NCBI RefSeq assembly: GCF_037153985.1
Contig: NZ_JBBAYI010000007.1
Coordinates: 124,001-188,000, forward strand
Length of the DNA stretch: 64,000 bases
Direction of reading: 5' to 3'
Source: Emticicia sp037153985
GTDB lineage: Bacteria > Bacteroidota > Bacteroidia > Cytophagales > Spirosomataceae
The first letter of the stretch is position 1. Each line of letters begins with the position of its first letter. This document shows, piece after piece, positions 52,987 to 61,519 of the stretch. The position numbers and the translations under genes are program-made. The notes beneath the pieces were generated by a model. The model saw nothing but the letters and a program-made list of their open reading frames with translations. It was not told where the DNA came from and made no database searches.

Positions 52987-53325
52987 ATGGAAAGAAAATT
53001 CAATAAGCAACAGAAACAACACGTACGCACTGGCGACACAGTTGAGGTGATTGCAGGTAATTCTAAAGGTAAACGTGGTAAAATAACTGAGGTTAACGCA
53101 GAAAAACAACGTGTAGTTGTAGAAGGCGTAAACATTCAGAAAAAACACGTGAAACCTTCAGCACAAAACCCTCAGGGTGAAATCCGTGAATTTGCTGGTT
53201 CAATTCATATCAGTAACGTAATGTTGGTTGACCCTGCAACAGGAAAACCTACACGTACTGGTCGTAAAGAAAACGACAAAGGCAAATTACAACGTTTCTC
53301 TAAAGAAACAGGTAAGTTTATATAA
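52987..53325 (+). CDS. rplX: 50S ribosomal protein L24 (uL24)
   Basis: A 112 aa L24, starting MERKFNKQQKQHVRTGDTVEV. The in-frame codons before it (from 52945) are not L24-like. The KOW motif GDTVEVIAGNSKGKRGKI is near 15-33. Confidence 0.96.
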   Translation: MERKFNKQQKQHVRTGDTVEVIAGNSKGKRGKITEVNAEKQRVVVEGVNIQKKHVKPSAQNPQGEIREFAGSIHISNVMLVDPATGKPTRTGRKENDKGKLQRFSKETGKFI

Positions 53326-53398
53326 GGTATCCATGTCTGGTTGTGAAACCGGATTAATACGTGAGGGTCGGAAATCCTCATAAAAGCGATTCAAAAAA

Positions 53399-53950
53399 AT
53401 GGCACGTTTAAGAGACAAATATACAACAGAAGTAGTACCAGCTTTGAAAGAAAAGTTTGGGTACAAATCAGTAATGCAGGTTCCTGTGTTGCAAAAAATC
53501 GTAGTAAACCGTGGTGTAGGTGCTGCAACAGGCGATAAAAAACTAATCGACAGCAGCTTAGAAGAAATTACAAATATCACAGGTCAGAAAGCAGTAGCAA
53601 CCCTATCAAAAAAGGCGGTTTCTAACTTCAAACTTCGTGAAAATATGCCAATCGGTGTAAAAGTAACCCTTCGCGGAGATAAAATGTTCGAATTCCTTGA
53701 CCGCCTGTGTGCAATTGCGCTTCCACGTGTGAGAGACTTCCAAGGTATCAGCGATAAAGGTTTTGACGGACGCGGAAACTATACCTTTGGTATTAAAGAG
53801 CAAATTATTTTCCCTGAGATTTCAATTGATAAAATCTCTAAAATTCAGGGGATGGATATAACCTTCGTAACATCGGCTCCAACCGACGCCGAGGCTTACG
53901 AATTATTAAAAGCAATGGGTCTTCCATTTGCAAGCAGCAAAAAGAAATAA
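53399..53950 (+). CDS. rplE: 50S ribosomal protein L5 (uL5)
   Basis: A 183 aa L5. It has KFGYKSVMQVPVLQKIVVNRGVG, then ALPRVRDFQGISDKGFDGRGNY near 108-130. It binds 5S rRNA and contacts P-site tRNA. Confidence 0.98.
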   Translation: MARLRDKYTTEVVPALKEKFGYKSVMQVPVLQKIVVNRGVGAATGDKKLIDSSLEEITNITGQKAVATLSKKAVSNFKLRENMPIGVKVTLRGDKMFEFLDRLCAIALPRVRDFQGISDKGFDGRGNYTFGIKEQIIFPEISIDKISKIQGMDITFVTSAPTDAEAYELLKAMGLPFASSKKK

Positions 53951-53997
53951 TCACAAAGAATTAAGTTTCTGAAAACAGCTTAATCAATAGTCAGACA

Positions 53998-54267
53998 ATG
54001 GCAAAAGAATCAATAAAAGCAAGAGATAGAAAAAAAGAGGCAACAGTAGCAAGATATGCAGCTAAACGTGCCGCTTTGAAAGAAGCTAACGATTATCTTG
54101 GCTTGGATAAATTACCTCGCAATGCTTCTCCGGTTAGATTACATAACCGTTGTAAATTGACGGGTCGTCCAAGAGGGTATATGCGTAAGTTCGGTATCAA
54201 CCGTGTTACCTTCCGCGAAATGGCAGGTAAAGGCTTGATTCCGGGTGTTACTAAAGCATCTTGGTAA
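53998..54267 (+). CDS. rpsN: 30S ribosomal protein S14 (uS14), zinc-free form
   Basis: An 89 aa S14 of the long, zinc-independent type. NRCKLTGRPRGYMRKFGINRVTFREMA is conserved, but only one Cys is present, so there is no CxxC...CxxC zinc ribbon. It is followed by a long AT-rich gap with a perfect hairpin. Confidence 0.96.
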   Translation: MAKESIKARDRKKEATVARYAAKRAALKEANDYLGLDKLPRNASPVRLHNRCKLTGRPRGYMRKFGINRVTFREMAGKGLIPGVTKASW

Positions 54268-54290
54268 GATAAGTAAAATTGTTTAGGAGA

Positions 54291-54323
54291 ATTTCTTGAA
54301 TAAATAGTCTTTATTCAAGAAAT
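54291..54323 (+). terminator. perfect hairpin between rpsN and rpsH
   Basis: A 14-bp perfect stem (ATTTCTTGAATAAA with TTTATTCAAGAAAT) with loop TAGTC, 24 bp after rpsN. It is AT-rich and lacks a T-tract, so it may be a weak terminator or a processing site. A TAATTTTG box (54382-54389) follows. Confidence 0.55.
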
Positions 54324-54381
54324 CTAAAATTCTGCTAAATAATAATTGCTTATTTATATACTATTTATTAAAAATATTTTC

Positions 54382-54389
54382 TAATTTTG
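54382..54389 (+). promoter_or_regulatory. candidate internal -7 box before rpsH
   Basis: TAATTTTG matches TAnnTTTG exactly, 73 bp before rpsH and downstream of the hairpin. The upstream -33 element is not clear. Confidence 0.4.
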
Positions 54390-54461
54390 CAGCCCAATTG
54401 AGAAAGTCGCGCTCGCGATACTACTCAATGTTGGCTTAGGTATCCAAAATTAAACAGCAAA

Positions 54462-54863
54462 ATGATTACAACGGATCCAATAGCAGACTTCCTTACCAGA
54501 ATCAGAAATGCCATCAAGGCACGTCACAGAGTGGTAGAAATTCCTGCTTCAAACATCAAAAAAGCGATTACACAAGTACTGTACGATAAAGGTTTTATTC
54601 AAAGCTATAAATTCGAAGAAACAGCTCCACAAGGTGTTATCAAAATTGCGTTAAAATACAATCCGGTTACGAAACAATCTGCAATCGTAGAATTGAAACG
54701 TGTTTCAAAACCAGGTTTACGTAAATACGCAGGTACAACTGAAATTCCACGTGTATTGAATGGATTAGGTATCGCTATCGTTTCTACCTCTAAAGGTGTA
54801 ATGACAGACAAAGAAGCCCGTTCATTGAAAGTAGGTGGTGAAGTATTGTGCTATGTGTATTAA
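54462..54863 (+). CDS. rpsH: 30S ribosomal protein S8 (uS8)
   Basis: A 133 aa S8. It starts ITTDPIADFLTRIRNA and ends with STSKGVMTDKEARSLKVGGEVLCYVY, the rRNA-binding motif. S8 is a classic autoregulator in E. coli. Confidence 0.98.
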   Translation: MITTDPIADFLTRIRNAIKARHRVVEIPASNIKKAITQVLYDKGFIQSYKFEETAPQGVIKIALKYNPVTKQSAIVELKRVSKPGLRKYAGTTEIPRVLNGLGIAIVSTSKGVMTDKEARSLKVGGEVLCYVY

Positions 54864-54997
54864 TAGGTTAATAACCTGTTAATACCCTTAAATCTCTCGT
54901 TGCGGCATCTCTGCAACATAATTAAATGAATTGTTGACCGCTCTTGATAACTCGCCTCTCAGCGAAAGTGTCATGAAGCCTTAAACTCAAACAAAAA

Positions 54998-55558
54998 ATG
55001 TCAAGAATTGGTAAAAAGCCAGTTGTTCTTCCAAGTGGAGTTACTATCACAGTTGATGAATCAAACGTTGTTACTGTAACAGGCCCTAAAGGAACCCTTA
55101 CTCAGAAAGTTGATGCTGATATCAAAGTAGGTGTTGAAAACAACGAATTAAAAGTTGAAAGACCAACCGAACAAAAACGCCACAAAGCATTGCACGGTTT
55201 GTATCGCTCTTTAATCAATAACATGGTTATTGGTGTAAGTACAGGTTACAAAACTTCAATGGAAATTGTTGGGGTAGGTTACAAAGCCTCTAATAACGGA
55301 AACGTATTAGACCTTAGCTTAGGTTTTTCTCATAACGTGTACTTTGTTGTACCTTCAGAATTGAAAGTAACAACAGCCATGGAGAAAGGTAAAAACCCGC
55401 TTGTAACACTTGAAGGTACAGACAAACAACTGATTGGCCTTGTAGCTTCAAAAATCAGAGGTCTACGTAAAGTTGAGCCTTATAAAGGAAAAGGTATTCG
55501 TTTTGTTGGTGAAGTTGTTCGTCGCAAGGCTGGTAAAACCTCAGGTAAGAAGAAATAA
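54998..55558 (+). CDS. rplF: 50S ribosomal protein L6 (uL6)
   Basis: A 186 aa L6. It has SRIGKKPVVLPSGVTITV and a C-terminal RGLRKVEPYKGKGIRFVGEVVRRKAGK. It sits near the factor-binding site. Confidence 0.98.
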   Translation: MSRIGKKPVVLPSGVTITVDESNVVTVTGPKGTLTQKVDADIKVGVENNELKVERPTEQKRHKALHGLYRSLINNMVIGVSTGYKTSMEIVGVGYKASNNGNVLDLSLGFSHNVYFVVPSELKVTTAMEKGKNPLVTLEGTDKQLIGLVASKIRGLRKVEPYKGKGIRFVGEVVRRKAGKTSGKKK

Positions 55559-55613
55559 TCATTAGATATACAGGCAGCGAAATTCATTTCAAAGTCTTAA
55601 AATATTTACAACA

Positions 55614-55961
55614 ATGTCAAGTGTAAAAACTGATAGAAGACAAAAAATTAAGTGGAGCATCCGTAGCAAGGTTTCAGGAACACCTGAAAGACCACGTTTA
55701 ACGGTGTTTCGCTCAAATACAGCCATATACGCTCAGTTAATCGACGACACCCAAGGCGTTACTTTAGCAGCAGCATCAACATCAACTCTAGGATTGAAAG
55801 GTGTGAAAGTTGACAACTCAAAAGAAGTTGGTAAAAAACTTGCTGAAATCGCTACTGAAAAAGGTATCGGCTCTTGTGTGTTTGACCGTAACGGTTATTT
55901 GTATCATGGTAACATTAAAGCCTTGGCCGACGGTGCCAGAGAAGGCGGTTTGAAATTCTAA
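55614..55961 (+). CDS. rplR: 50S ribosomal protein L18 (uL18)
   Basis: A 115 aa L18. It has SGTPERPRLTVFRSNTAIYAQLIDD, and VFDRNGYLYHGNIKALADGAREGGLKF at the end. It binds 5S rRNA. Confidence 0.98.
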   Translation: MSSVKTDRRQKIKWSIRSKVSGTPERPRLTVFRSNTAIYAQLIDDTQGVTLAAASTSTLGLKGVKVDNSKEVGKKLAEIATEKGIGSCVFDRNGYLYHGNIKALADGAREGGLKF

Positions 55962-55979
55962 TCTTGCAATTCTCAATCA

Positions 55980-56483
55980 ATGAATAAAGCAAAAGTAAAC
56001 GAGGCAGAACTTAAAGAAAGAGTTGTAGCCATTAACCGTGTAGCCAAAGTGGTGAAAGGTGGTCGTCGTTTTAGTTTCTCGGCAATCGTTGTCTTAGGCG
56101 ACGGTAAAGGTGTGGTAGGCCAAGGTTTAGGTAAAGCAAATGAGGTAACTGACGCTATTGCAAAAGCTATCGAAGATGCTAAGAAAAACCTTGTATCTGT
56201 ACCTGTAATTAACGATACTGTACCTCACGAAATTCACGGTAAATTCTCAGGTGGTTTTGTATTTGTTAAACCTGCAGCTCCTGGTACTGGTATTATTGCC
56301 GGTGGTGCGATGCGTGCCGTATTAGAGGCAGCCGGTATCCATAACGTCTTGGCGAAATCGAAAGGTTCGTCAAACCCACATAACGTGGTAAAAGCTACAA
56401 TCGATGCGCTTAGCCAAATGCGTGCGCCTCATGCAGTAGCGTTCCAACGTAGTGTTAAAATGACTAAAGTATTCAACGGATAA
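55980..56483 (+). CDS. rpsE: 30S ribosomal protein S5 (uS5)
   Basis: A 167 aa S5. The double-stranded RNA-binding part has RVAKVVKGGRRFSFSAIVVLGD, followed by GKGVVGQGLGKANEV and RAVLEAAGIHNVLAKSKGSSNPHN. It has a role in decoding fidelity. Confidence 0.98.
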   Translation: MNKAKVNEAELKERVVAINRVAKVVKGGRRFSFSAIVVLGDGKGVVGQGLGKANEVTDAIAKAIEDAKKNLVSVPVINDTVPHEIHGKFSGGFVFVKPAAPGTGIIAGGAMRAVLEAAGIHNVLAKSKGSSNPHNVVKATIDALSQMRAPHAVAFQRSVKMTKVFNG

Positions 56484-56567
56484 TAGCGTCAAGCTTTTAG
56501 CCGTAAGCCAGAAGCCCAAATGCTTATGCTTGCAGCTTGAAGCCAATGGCTCGCAGCAAATAAAAAA

Positions 56568-56747
56568 ATGGCAAAGGTAAAAATTACTCAGGTAAGAAGT
56601 ACAATTGGCCGACCAGAAGTACAAAAGCGCATCATCGCTGCTCTAGGTCTTGGCAAACTTAATCGTACTGTAGAAAAAGAAAATAACCCAGCTATGCAAG
56701 GCATGATTAACAAGGTAAAACACTTGTTAGTGATTGAAGAAGCATAA
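56568..56747 (+). CDS. rpmD: 50S ribosomal protein L30 (uL30)
   Basis: A 59 aa protein read directly from the sequence, starting MAKVKITQVRSTIGRPEVQK and ending KHLLVIEEA. The RSTIGRPEVQKR motif and the length are those of bacterial L30. Its position between rpsE and rplO is the canonical one. Confidence 0.96.
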   Translation: MAKVKITQVRSTIGRPEVQKRIIAALGLGKLNRTVEKENNPAMQGMINKVKHLLVIEEA

Positions 56748-56845
56748 TTATTTCTCCCCGCGTAAGGGGTTGGGGTAGGCAAAGCCGAGTGATTCCGAAA
56801 GTCGGAATTGCGTATGTTTAACCGATTAAAATAATCGAAATTACA

Positions 56846-57652
56846 ATGAAATTAAGTGCATTAAGACCTGCAAAAGGTTCAGTTAAAGCAAATGATAGAG
56901 TAGGCCGTGGGCATGGTTCTGGTGGTGGTGGTACCGCAAAACGTGGTCATAAAGGTGCAAAATCTCGTGCTGGTTATAGCCAAAAACGTGGTTTTGAAGG
57001 TGGTCAGATGCCATTACAACGTCGTGTACCTAAGTTTGGTTTCAAAAATATTAACAGAGTAGAGTTCAAAGCCATCAATCTTGATACTATTCAGGCATTG
57101 TTTGATAAAACAGGTGTGAAAAATATTGATTTAGGCTTCTTATATAACAATGGTTTGACTTCGAAATCAGACCTTGTGAAAATCTTAGGACGTGGCGAGC
57201 TAACTGCAGCCATTGAGTTAAAAGCTAACGCTTTCTCAGCATCGGCTATTGCCGCTATTGAAAAAGCAGGTGGCTCGGCAACAGTTGACGCAACATTTGA
57301 CCCAGCAGCTTCTGCATCTGTAATTGCAGCAACCCCAGCTGTACAAACAGAAGTTGTAGCTGAAGCTAAACCTAAGAAAGCTAAAAAAACAGCTGAAGGA
57401 GATGATTTAAAATTAATTGAAGGTATTGGTCCGAAAATAGCAGACTTGCTTATTAAAGATGGAATCGTTACCTTTGCAGATTTAGCAGCAACACCAGCGG
57501 AAAAAGTGAAAGAAATCCTGGATGCAGCAGGTTCAAAATTTGCGATGCATGACCCAACTACATGGGCTGAACAAGCTGAATTAGCTCGTGATGGCAAGTG
57601 GGACGAGTTAAAAGCATTGCAGGATAAACTTAACGCCGGTAGAGCTGAATAA
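56846..57652 (+). CDS. rplO: 50S ribosomal protein L15 (uL15) fused to a helix-hairpin-helix domain
   Basis: A 268 aa protein; L15 is normally about 148. Residues 1-150 are canonical L15 (LSALRPAKGSVKANDRVGRGHGSGGGGTAKRGHKG, then ALKA-like IELKANAFSASAIAAIEKAGGSA). A linker rich in Ala/Lys (about 155-190) leads to a helix-hairpin-helix domain, DDLKLIEGIGPKIADLLIKDGIVTFADLAATP, and a helical end. Similar domains are appended to L21 in some Bacteroidota; here it is on L15. The frame is continuous and the codon use is uniform. Confidence 0.94.
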   Translation: MKLSALRPAKGSVKANDRVGRGHGSGGGGTAKRGHKGAKSRAGYSQKRGFEGGQMPLQRRVPKFGFKNINRVEFKAINLDTIQALFDKTGVKNIDLGFLYNNGLTSKSDLVKILGRGELTAAIELKANAFSASAIAAIEKAGGSATVDATFDPAASASVIAATPAVQTEVVAEAKPKKAKKTAEGDDLKLIEGIGPKIADLLIKDGIVTFADLAATPAEKVKEILDAAGSKFAMHDPTTWAEQAELARDGKWDELKALQDKLNAGRAE

Positions 57653-57684
57653 TTTCATCTAAAAGCCTTGTTTTTCCTAACAAA

Positions 57685-59019
57685 ATGAACAAATTTATTA
57701 CAACACTCAAGAACATTTGGTCAATCGAGGAATTGAGGAAACGTATTCTTCAAACTCTATTGATAATAGTTATTTTCCGTATCGGATCACATGTGGTTTT
57801 ACCGGGTGTTGATATAGATAAACTGAAAAATTTAACAGCAGGTAACGGCTTGTTAGGGCTGTTAGATACGTTGGTTGGTGGTGCTTTTAACAAAGCCTCA
57901 ATTATGGCTCTGGGTATTATGCCCTATATCTCAGCATCAATTGCGATTCAGTTATTAACACTAGCTTTACCCTATTTCAGTAAATTACAGAAAGAAGGAG
58001 AGTCAGGACGCAGAAAATTAAACCAAATTACACGCTGGCTAACTATTGCAGTTGCAGCCGCACAAGGTTTTACCTATGTTCAGACTACCATTCCTACTGA
58101 TGCAATCATGGTGAGCCAAGGTCTGTTCTATTTTAGTTCTGTATTATTAATTGTTGCCGGAACTATTATGTGTATGTGGCTTGGTGAGCGTATGACTGAA
58201 AAAGGAATCGGAAACGGAATTTCAATGATGATTATGATTGGAATTGTGTCAAGGCTTCCAGGTGCTATTATCGGAGAGGCTAAAACAAGAGCAGGAAGTG
58301 GCCAGATTTTATTCTTTATTATTGAAATCGTAGGTTTGTTCTTGGTAGTACTTTTTGCAGTAGCCATTACACAAGCTACACGCCGGATTCCAGTACAATA
58401 TGCCAAACAAATTGTAGGAAATAAAGTAGTGTCAGGTCAACGTCAATATTTGCCTCTAAAGCTGAATATTGCAGGGGTTATGCCAATCATTTTCGGACAA
58501 GCATTGATGTTTATTCCGGGGTTGGTTCTGAACTATCTGGCTGAAAGTACAAAAAGTGATACTTTCCAGAATTGGTCAATTATCATGAATAGCCCAACTT
58601 CATGGCAGTATTGTTTAATTTATGCGATATTAATCATAGGCTTCACATTCTTCTATACAGCTATTTCGATTAACCCTAATCAGATTGCTGATGATATGAG
58701 ACGTGGCGGTGGATTTATTCCAGGAATAAAACCCGGACAACCTACTTCTGATTACATTGCCAATATTTTAGACAGAATTACTTTACCAGGGGGTGTTTTG
58801 CTAGCAGTAATTGCAATTCTACCAGCATTGGCAGGTCTATTAGGAATGACACAAAGCTTTGCATCATTCTTTGGTGGTACTTCACTTTTGATTCTGGTAG
58901 GTGTGGTACTTGATACCTTGCAGCAAATTGAAAGCTACCTGCTCATGAAACGTTATGAAGGCTTGATGCAATCAGGTCGTATTCAGGGACGTCAGACGGT
59001 ATCAACAGTATCTATGTAA
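57685..59019 (+). CDS. secY: preprotein translocase subunit SecY
   Basis: A 444 aa integral membrane protein with ten hydrophobic helices, the SecYEG channel. It has IVIFRIGSHVVLPGVD, the SIMALGIMPYISASI plug and gate region near 70-90, and PTSDYIANILDRITLPGG. It is in its normal place after rplO. Confidence 0.98.
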   Translation: MNKFITTLKNIWSIEELRKRILQTLLIIVIFRIGSHVVLPGVDIDKLKNLTAGNGLLGLLDTLVGGAFNKASIMALGIMPYISASIAIQLLTLALPYFSKLQKEGESGRRKLNQITRWLTIAVAAAQGFTYVQTTIPTDAIMVSQGLFYFSSVLLIVAGTIMCMWLGERMTEKGIGNGISMMIMIGIVSRLPGAIIGEAKTRAGSGQILFFIIEIVGLFLVVLFAVAITQATRRIPVQYAKQIVGNKVVSGQRQYLPLKLNIAGVMPIIFGQALMFIPGLVLNYLAESTKSDTFQNWSIIMNSPTSWQYCLIYAILIIGFTFFYTAISINPNQIADDMRRGGGFIPGIKPGQPTSDYIANILDRITLPGGVLLAVIAILPALAGLLGMTQSFASFFGGTSLLILVGVVLDTLQQIESYLLMKRYEGLMQSGRIQGRQTVSTVSM

Positions 59020-59021
59020 TC

Positions 59022-59034
59022 AGGAGGTAAAGTT
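59022..59034 (+). promoter_or_regulatory. strong Shine-Dalgarno site of map
   Basis: AGGAGG at 59022-59027, 7 nt before the map ATG. It is a textbook ribosome binding site, which is rare in Bacteroidota and not seen for neighbouring genes. Confidence 0.8.
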
Positions 59035-59856
59035 ATGAGTAAACGCGATAGAATCATATATCTGAAATCGGAAGAAGAGTTAGAAATTATCCGAAACAAC
59101 GGACAGATTCTAGGAAAAGCTCATGCAGAAGTAGCCAAGTTAATAGAACCAGGCATTTCGACCAAAGAATTAGATAAAGTAGCGGAAGAATATATTAAAG
59201 ACCACAAAGCGCACCCATCATTTCTTGGATATGACGTTGGTGGTCTTAAATTCCCAAGTTCGCTTTGTATCTCTGTAAATGACGTAGTTGTGCACGGAAT
59301 ACCAAGCAACCGTGTGTTGAAGGAAGGAGACATAGTTTCGATTGACTGTGGTGTTTATAAAGATGGGTATCATGCCGACAGTGCTTATACTTATCCCGTA
59401 GGCCCAATAGCAAAAGAAGTTGCCGATTTACTAAAACGCACGTATGAGTCTCTATATAAAGGCATTGAACAAGCCAAAGCCGGCAATCGGGTAGGAGACA
59501 TCAGTTTTGCCGTTCAAGAACATGCTGAGAAATTCAGATATGGTGTTGTACGCGAGTTAGTAGGGCATGGGGTAGGTAAATTTCTACACGAAGCTCCAGA
59601 AGTTCCTAATTTCGGTAAACGCGGAAATGGGCCAAAGTTACAGGAAGGAATGGTTCTGGCCATTGAACCCATGATTACCTTAGGCCGTAGAAGTGTAGTA
59701 CAGGAAAATGATAACTGGACAATACGCACCGAAGACCGTAAGCAAGCCGCCCATTTCGAGCATACAATAGTAGTAAGAAAAGGAGCCGGCGAGGCACTCA
59801 CCACATTTGAGTACATTGAAGCAGTACTGGCAAAGAAAAATTTAACAGTTGCATAG
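59035..59856 (+). CDS. map: type I methionyl aminopeptidase
   Basis: A 273 aa M24 metallopeptidase that removes the initiator Met. Metal ligands are visible in SIDCGVYKDGYHADSAYTY (two Asp), GHGVGKFLHEAPEVPN (His), AIEPMIT (Glu) and the C-terminal ARFEH-like AAHFEHTIVV context (Glu). It is about 10 residues longer than E. coli Map. It is preceded by an unusually good Shine-Dalgarno sequence. Confidence 0.97.
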   Translation: MSKRDRIIYLKSEEELEIIRNNGQILGKAHAEVAKLIEPGISTKELDKVAEEYIKDHKAHPSFLGYDVGGLKFPSSLCISVNDVVVHGIPSNRVLKEGDIVSIDCGVYKDGYHADSAYTYPVGPIAKEVADLLKRTYESLYKGIEQAKAGNRVGDISFAVQEHAEKFRYGVVRELVGHGVGKFLHEAPEVPNFGKRGNGPKLQEGMVLAIEPMITLGRRSVVQENDNWTIRTEDRKQAAHFEHTIVVRKGAGEALTTFEYIEAVLAKKNLTVA

Positions 59857-59908
59857 GAGAGTTAGCGCTTAAGAAGTAACGAAACATTTTTTGCGCAATT
59901 TAAAATAT

Positions 59909-60127
59909 ATGGCAAAACAAGCAAATATCGAAGTTGATGGCATCATAACTGAAGCTCTTTCAAACGCCATGTTTCGTGTGCGTCTGGAGAACAAGCATGA
60001 GTTAATTGCTCATATCTCAGGCAAGATGAGAATGAACTACATTCGTATCCTGCCCGGCGATAAAGTAAGGCTCGAGATGTCTCCTTACGATTTAACTAAA
60101 GCAAGAATTACATATCGTTATAAATAG
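59909..60127 (+). CDS. infA: translation initiation factor IF-1
   Basis: A 72 aa OB-fold protein starting MAKQANIEVDGIITEALSNA. The RVRLENKHELIAHISGKMRMNYIRILPGD core is typical. An upstream in-frame TTG is not needed, because the ATG at 59909 gives the exact family length. Confidence 0.98.
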   Translation: MAKQANIEVDGIITEALSNAMFRVRLENKHELIAHISGKMRMNYIRILPGDKVRLEMSPYDLTKARITYRYK

Positions 60128-60273
60128 TTTTTTGTGCTTCGGCTGAAGCCTCAAAGGGCTAATCTATAATGAAGTGAATTATTTTATAGAAAATTCATGT
60201 TTATTTATAACCCCAAAACATGAAAACTTTCGTACACAATTCCCTTGCGGGGTTAGGGGTAATTCATTAGATT

Positions 60274-60390
60274 ATGAAAGTTAAAGCGTCAGTAAAGAAG
60301 CGTAGTGCTGAATGTAAAGTTATCCGTCGTAAGGGTAAAATTTACGTTATTAACAAAAAAAATCCGAAGTTTAAACAAAGACAAGGTTAA
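60274..60390 (+). CDS. rpmJ: 50S ribosomal protein L36 (bL36), zinc-free form
   Basis: A 38 aa protein read directly: MKVKASVKKRSAECKVIRRK and so on, ending KFKQRQG. Of the four zinc ligands in the C+ form (three Cys and a His) only the Cys at position 14 remains, so it is a C-minus variant. It sits between infA and rpsM as usual, after a spacer containing several small hairpins. Confidence 0.96.
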   Translation: MKVKASVKKRSAECKVIRRKGKIYVINKKNPKFKQRQG

Positions 60391-60396
60391 TTATCT

Positions 60397-60771
60397 ATGA
60401 GGATTGCAGGTGTTGACATCCCAGACAAAAAAAGAGGCGAAATCGCCCTTACGTACATCTACGGTATTGGTCGTAGCTCATCGCAGAAAATTTTGGAAAA
60501 AGCTAACATTAGCTTAGACAAAAAAGCCGGAGAGTGGAACGACGCAGAAGCTAATGCTATTCGTAGTATTATTAGTGAAGAAATGACTGTAGAAGGTCAG
60601 TTGCGTTCTGAAGTGCAGCTTGCCATTAAACGTTTAATGGATATTGGTTGCTACCGTGGCGTTCGCCATCGTAAAGGTTTACCACTACGTGGTCAACGTA
60701 CCAAAAACAATTCACGTACACGCAAAGGTAAGCGTAAGACTGTAGCAAACAAGAAAAAAGCTACTAAGTAA
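60397..60771 (+). CDS. rpsM: 30S ribosomal protein S13 (uS13)
   Basis: A 124 aa S13. It starts MRIAGVDIPDKKRGEIALTY and has GCYRGVRHRKGLPLRGQRTKNNSRTRKGKRKTVANKK at the C-terminus, which touches the tRNAs. It is 6 bp after rpmJ. Confidence 0.98.
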   Translation: MRIAGVDIPDKKRGEIALTYIYGIGRSSSQKILEKANISLDKKAGEWNDAEANAIRSIISEEMTVEGQLRSEVQLAIKRLMDIGCYRGVRHRKGLPLRGQRTKNNSRTRKGKRKTVANKKKATK

Positions 60772-60896
60772 TCCCGAACGGGAGTACCCCTGTATCTTTG
60801 TTAAGATACTAAACAGGATTTTACAATTGCGGGCGTAAAATCGAACAGAATACAGGTGTTTCTGTATTGCCTATCATTTAACACTGTTTTGTCAAA

Positions 60897-61292
60897 ATGG
60901 CACAAGCTAAAAGAAAAGATAAAGCTAAAAAAAGAGTTGTAGTTGTTGAGCCAGTAGGCCAAGTACATATCAAAGCTTCATTTAATAATATCATTATCTC
61001 AGTTACCAATAGCCAAGGTCAAGTAATTTCTTGGGGTTCGGCTGGTAAAATGGGATTCAAAGGGTCGAAGAAAAATACCCCTTATGCCGCTCAAATGGCT
61101 TCGCAAAACTGTGCGCAAGTTGCTTATGATGCAGGTATGCGTAAGGCTGAAGTATTTGTAAAAGGCCCGGGTGCTGGTCGTGAATCAGCCATTCGTACTA
61201 TCCAAAGTACAGGTATTGAAGTAACGTCAATCACTGACGTAACTCCTCTTCCTCACAATGGTTGCCGCCCTCCAAAACGCAGAAGAGTATAG
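60897..61292 (+). CDS. rpsK: 30S ribosomal protein S11 (uS11)
   Basis: A 131 aa S11. It has GQVHIKASFNNIIISVTNSQGQVISW and a C-terminal DVTPLPHNGCRPPKRRRV. It lies on the platform of the small subunit. Confidence 0.98.
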   Translation: MAQAKRKDKAKKRVVVVEPVGQVHIKASFNNIIISVTNSQGQVISWGSAGKMGFKGSKKNTPYAAQMASQNCAQVAYDAGMRKAEVFVKGPGAGRESAIRTIQSTGIEVTSITDVTPLPHNGCRPPKRRRV

Positions 61293-61519
61293 TAAAAGCA
61301 GAAGAGTGAAAAAAAATTAAAATAATGCCGAAAATTTTTCGTTTATTTAGGCAATAAGTTTTAAGTTTTCATTCTTCTGTTTCTTAATTTAATAATAAAA
61401 CCAAAGCCTCATTCGTGTAATGAAGGCATCAGAAGTAAAAATAGCTGTGATTAGCTATATGGATTGATAGTTTGGACATTGGGGCTAATCAATCTTTACT
61501 TCTATTAACTCAAACAAAA

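Noticed and set aside
56370..57597. Minus-strand frames over rpsE, rpmD and rplO
   Set aside because: Antisense shadows of ribosomal protein genes; the plus-strand proteins are certain.
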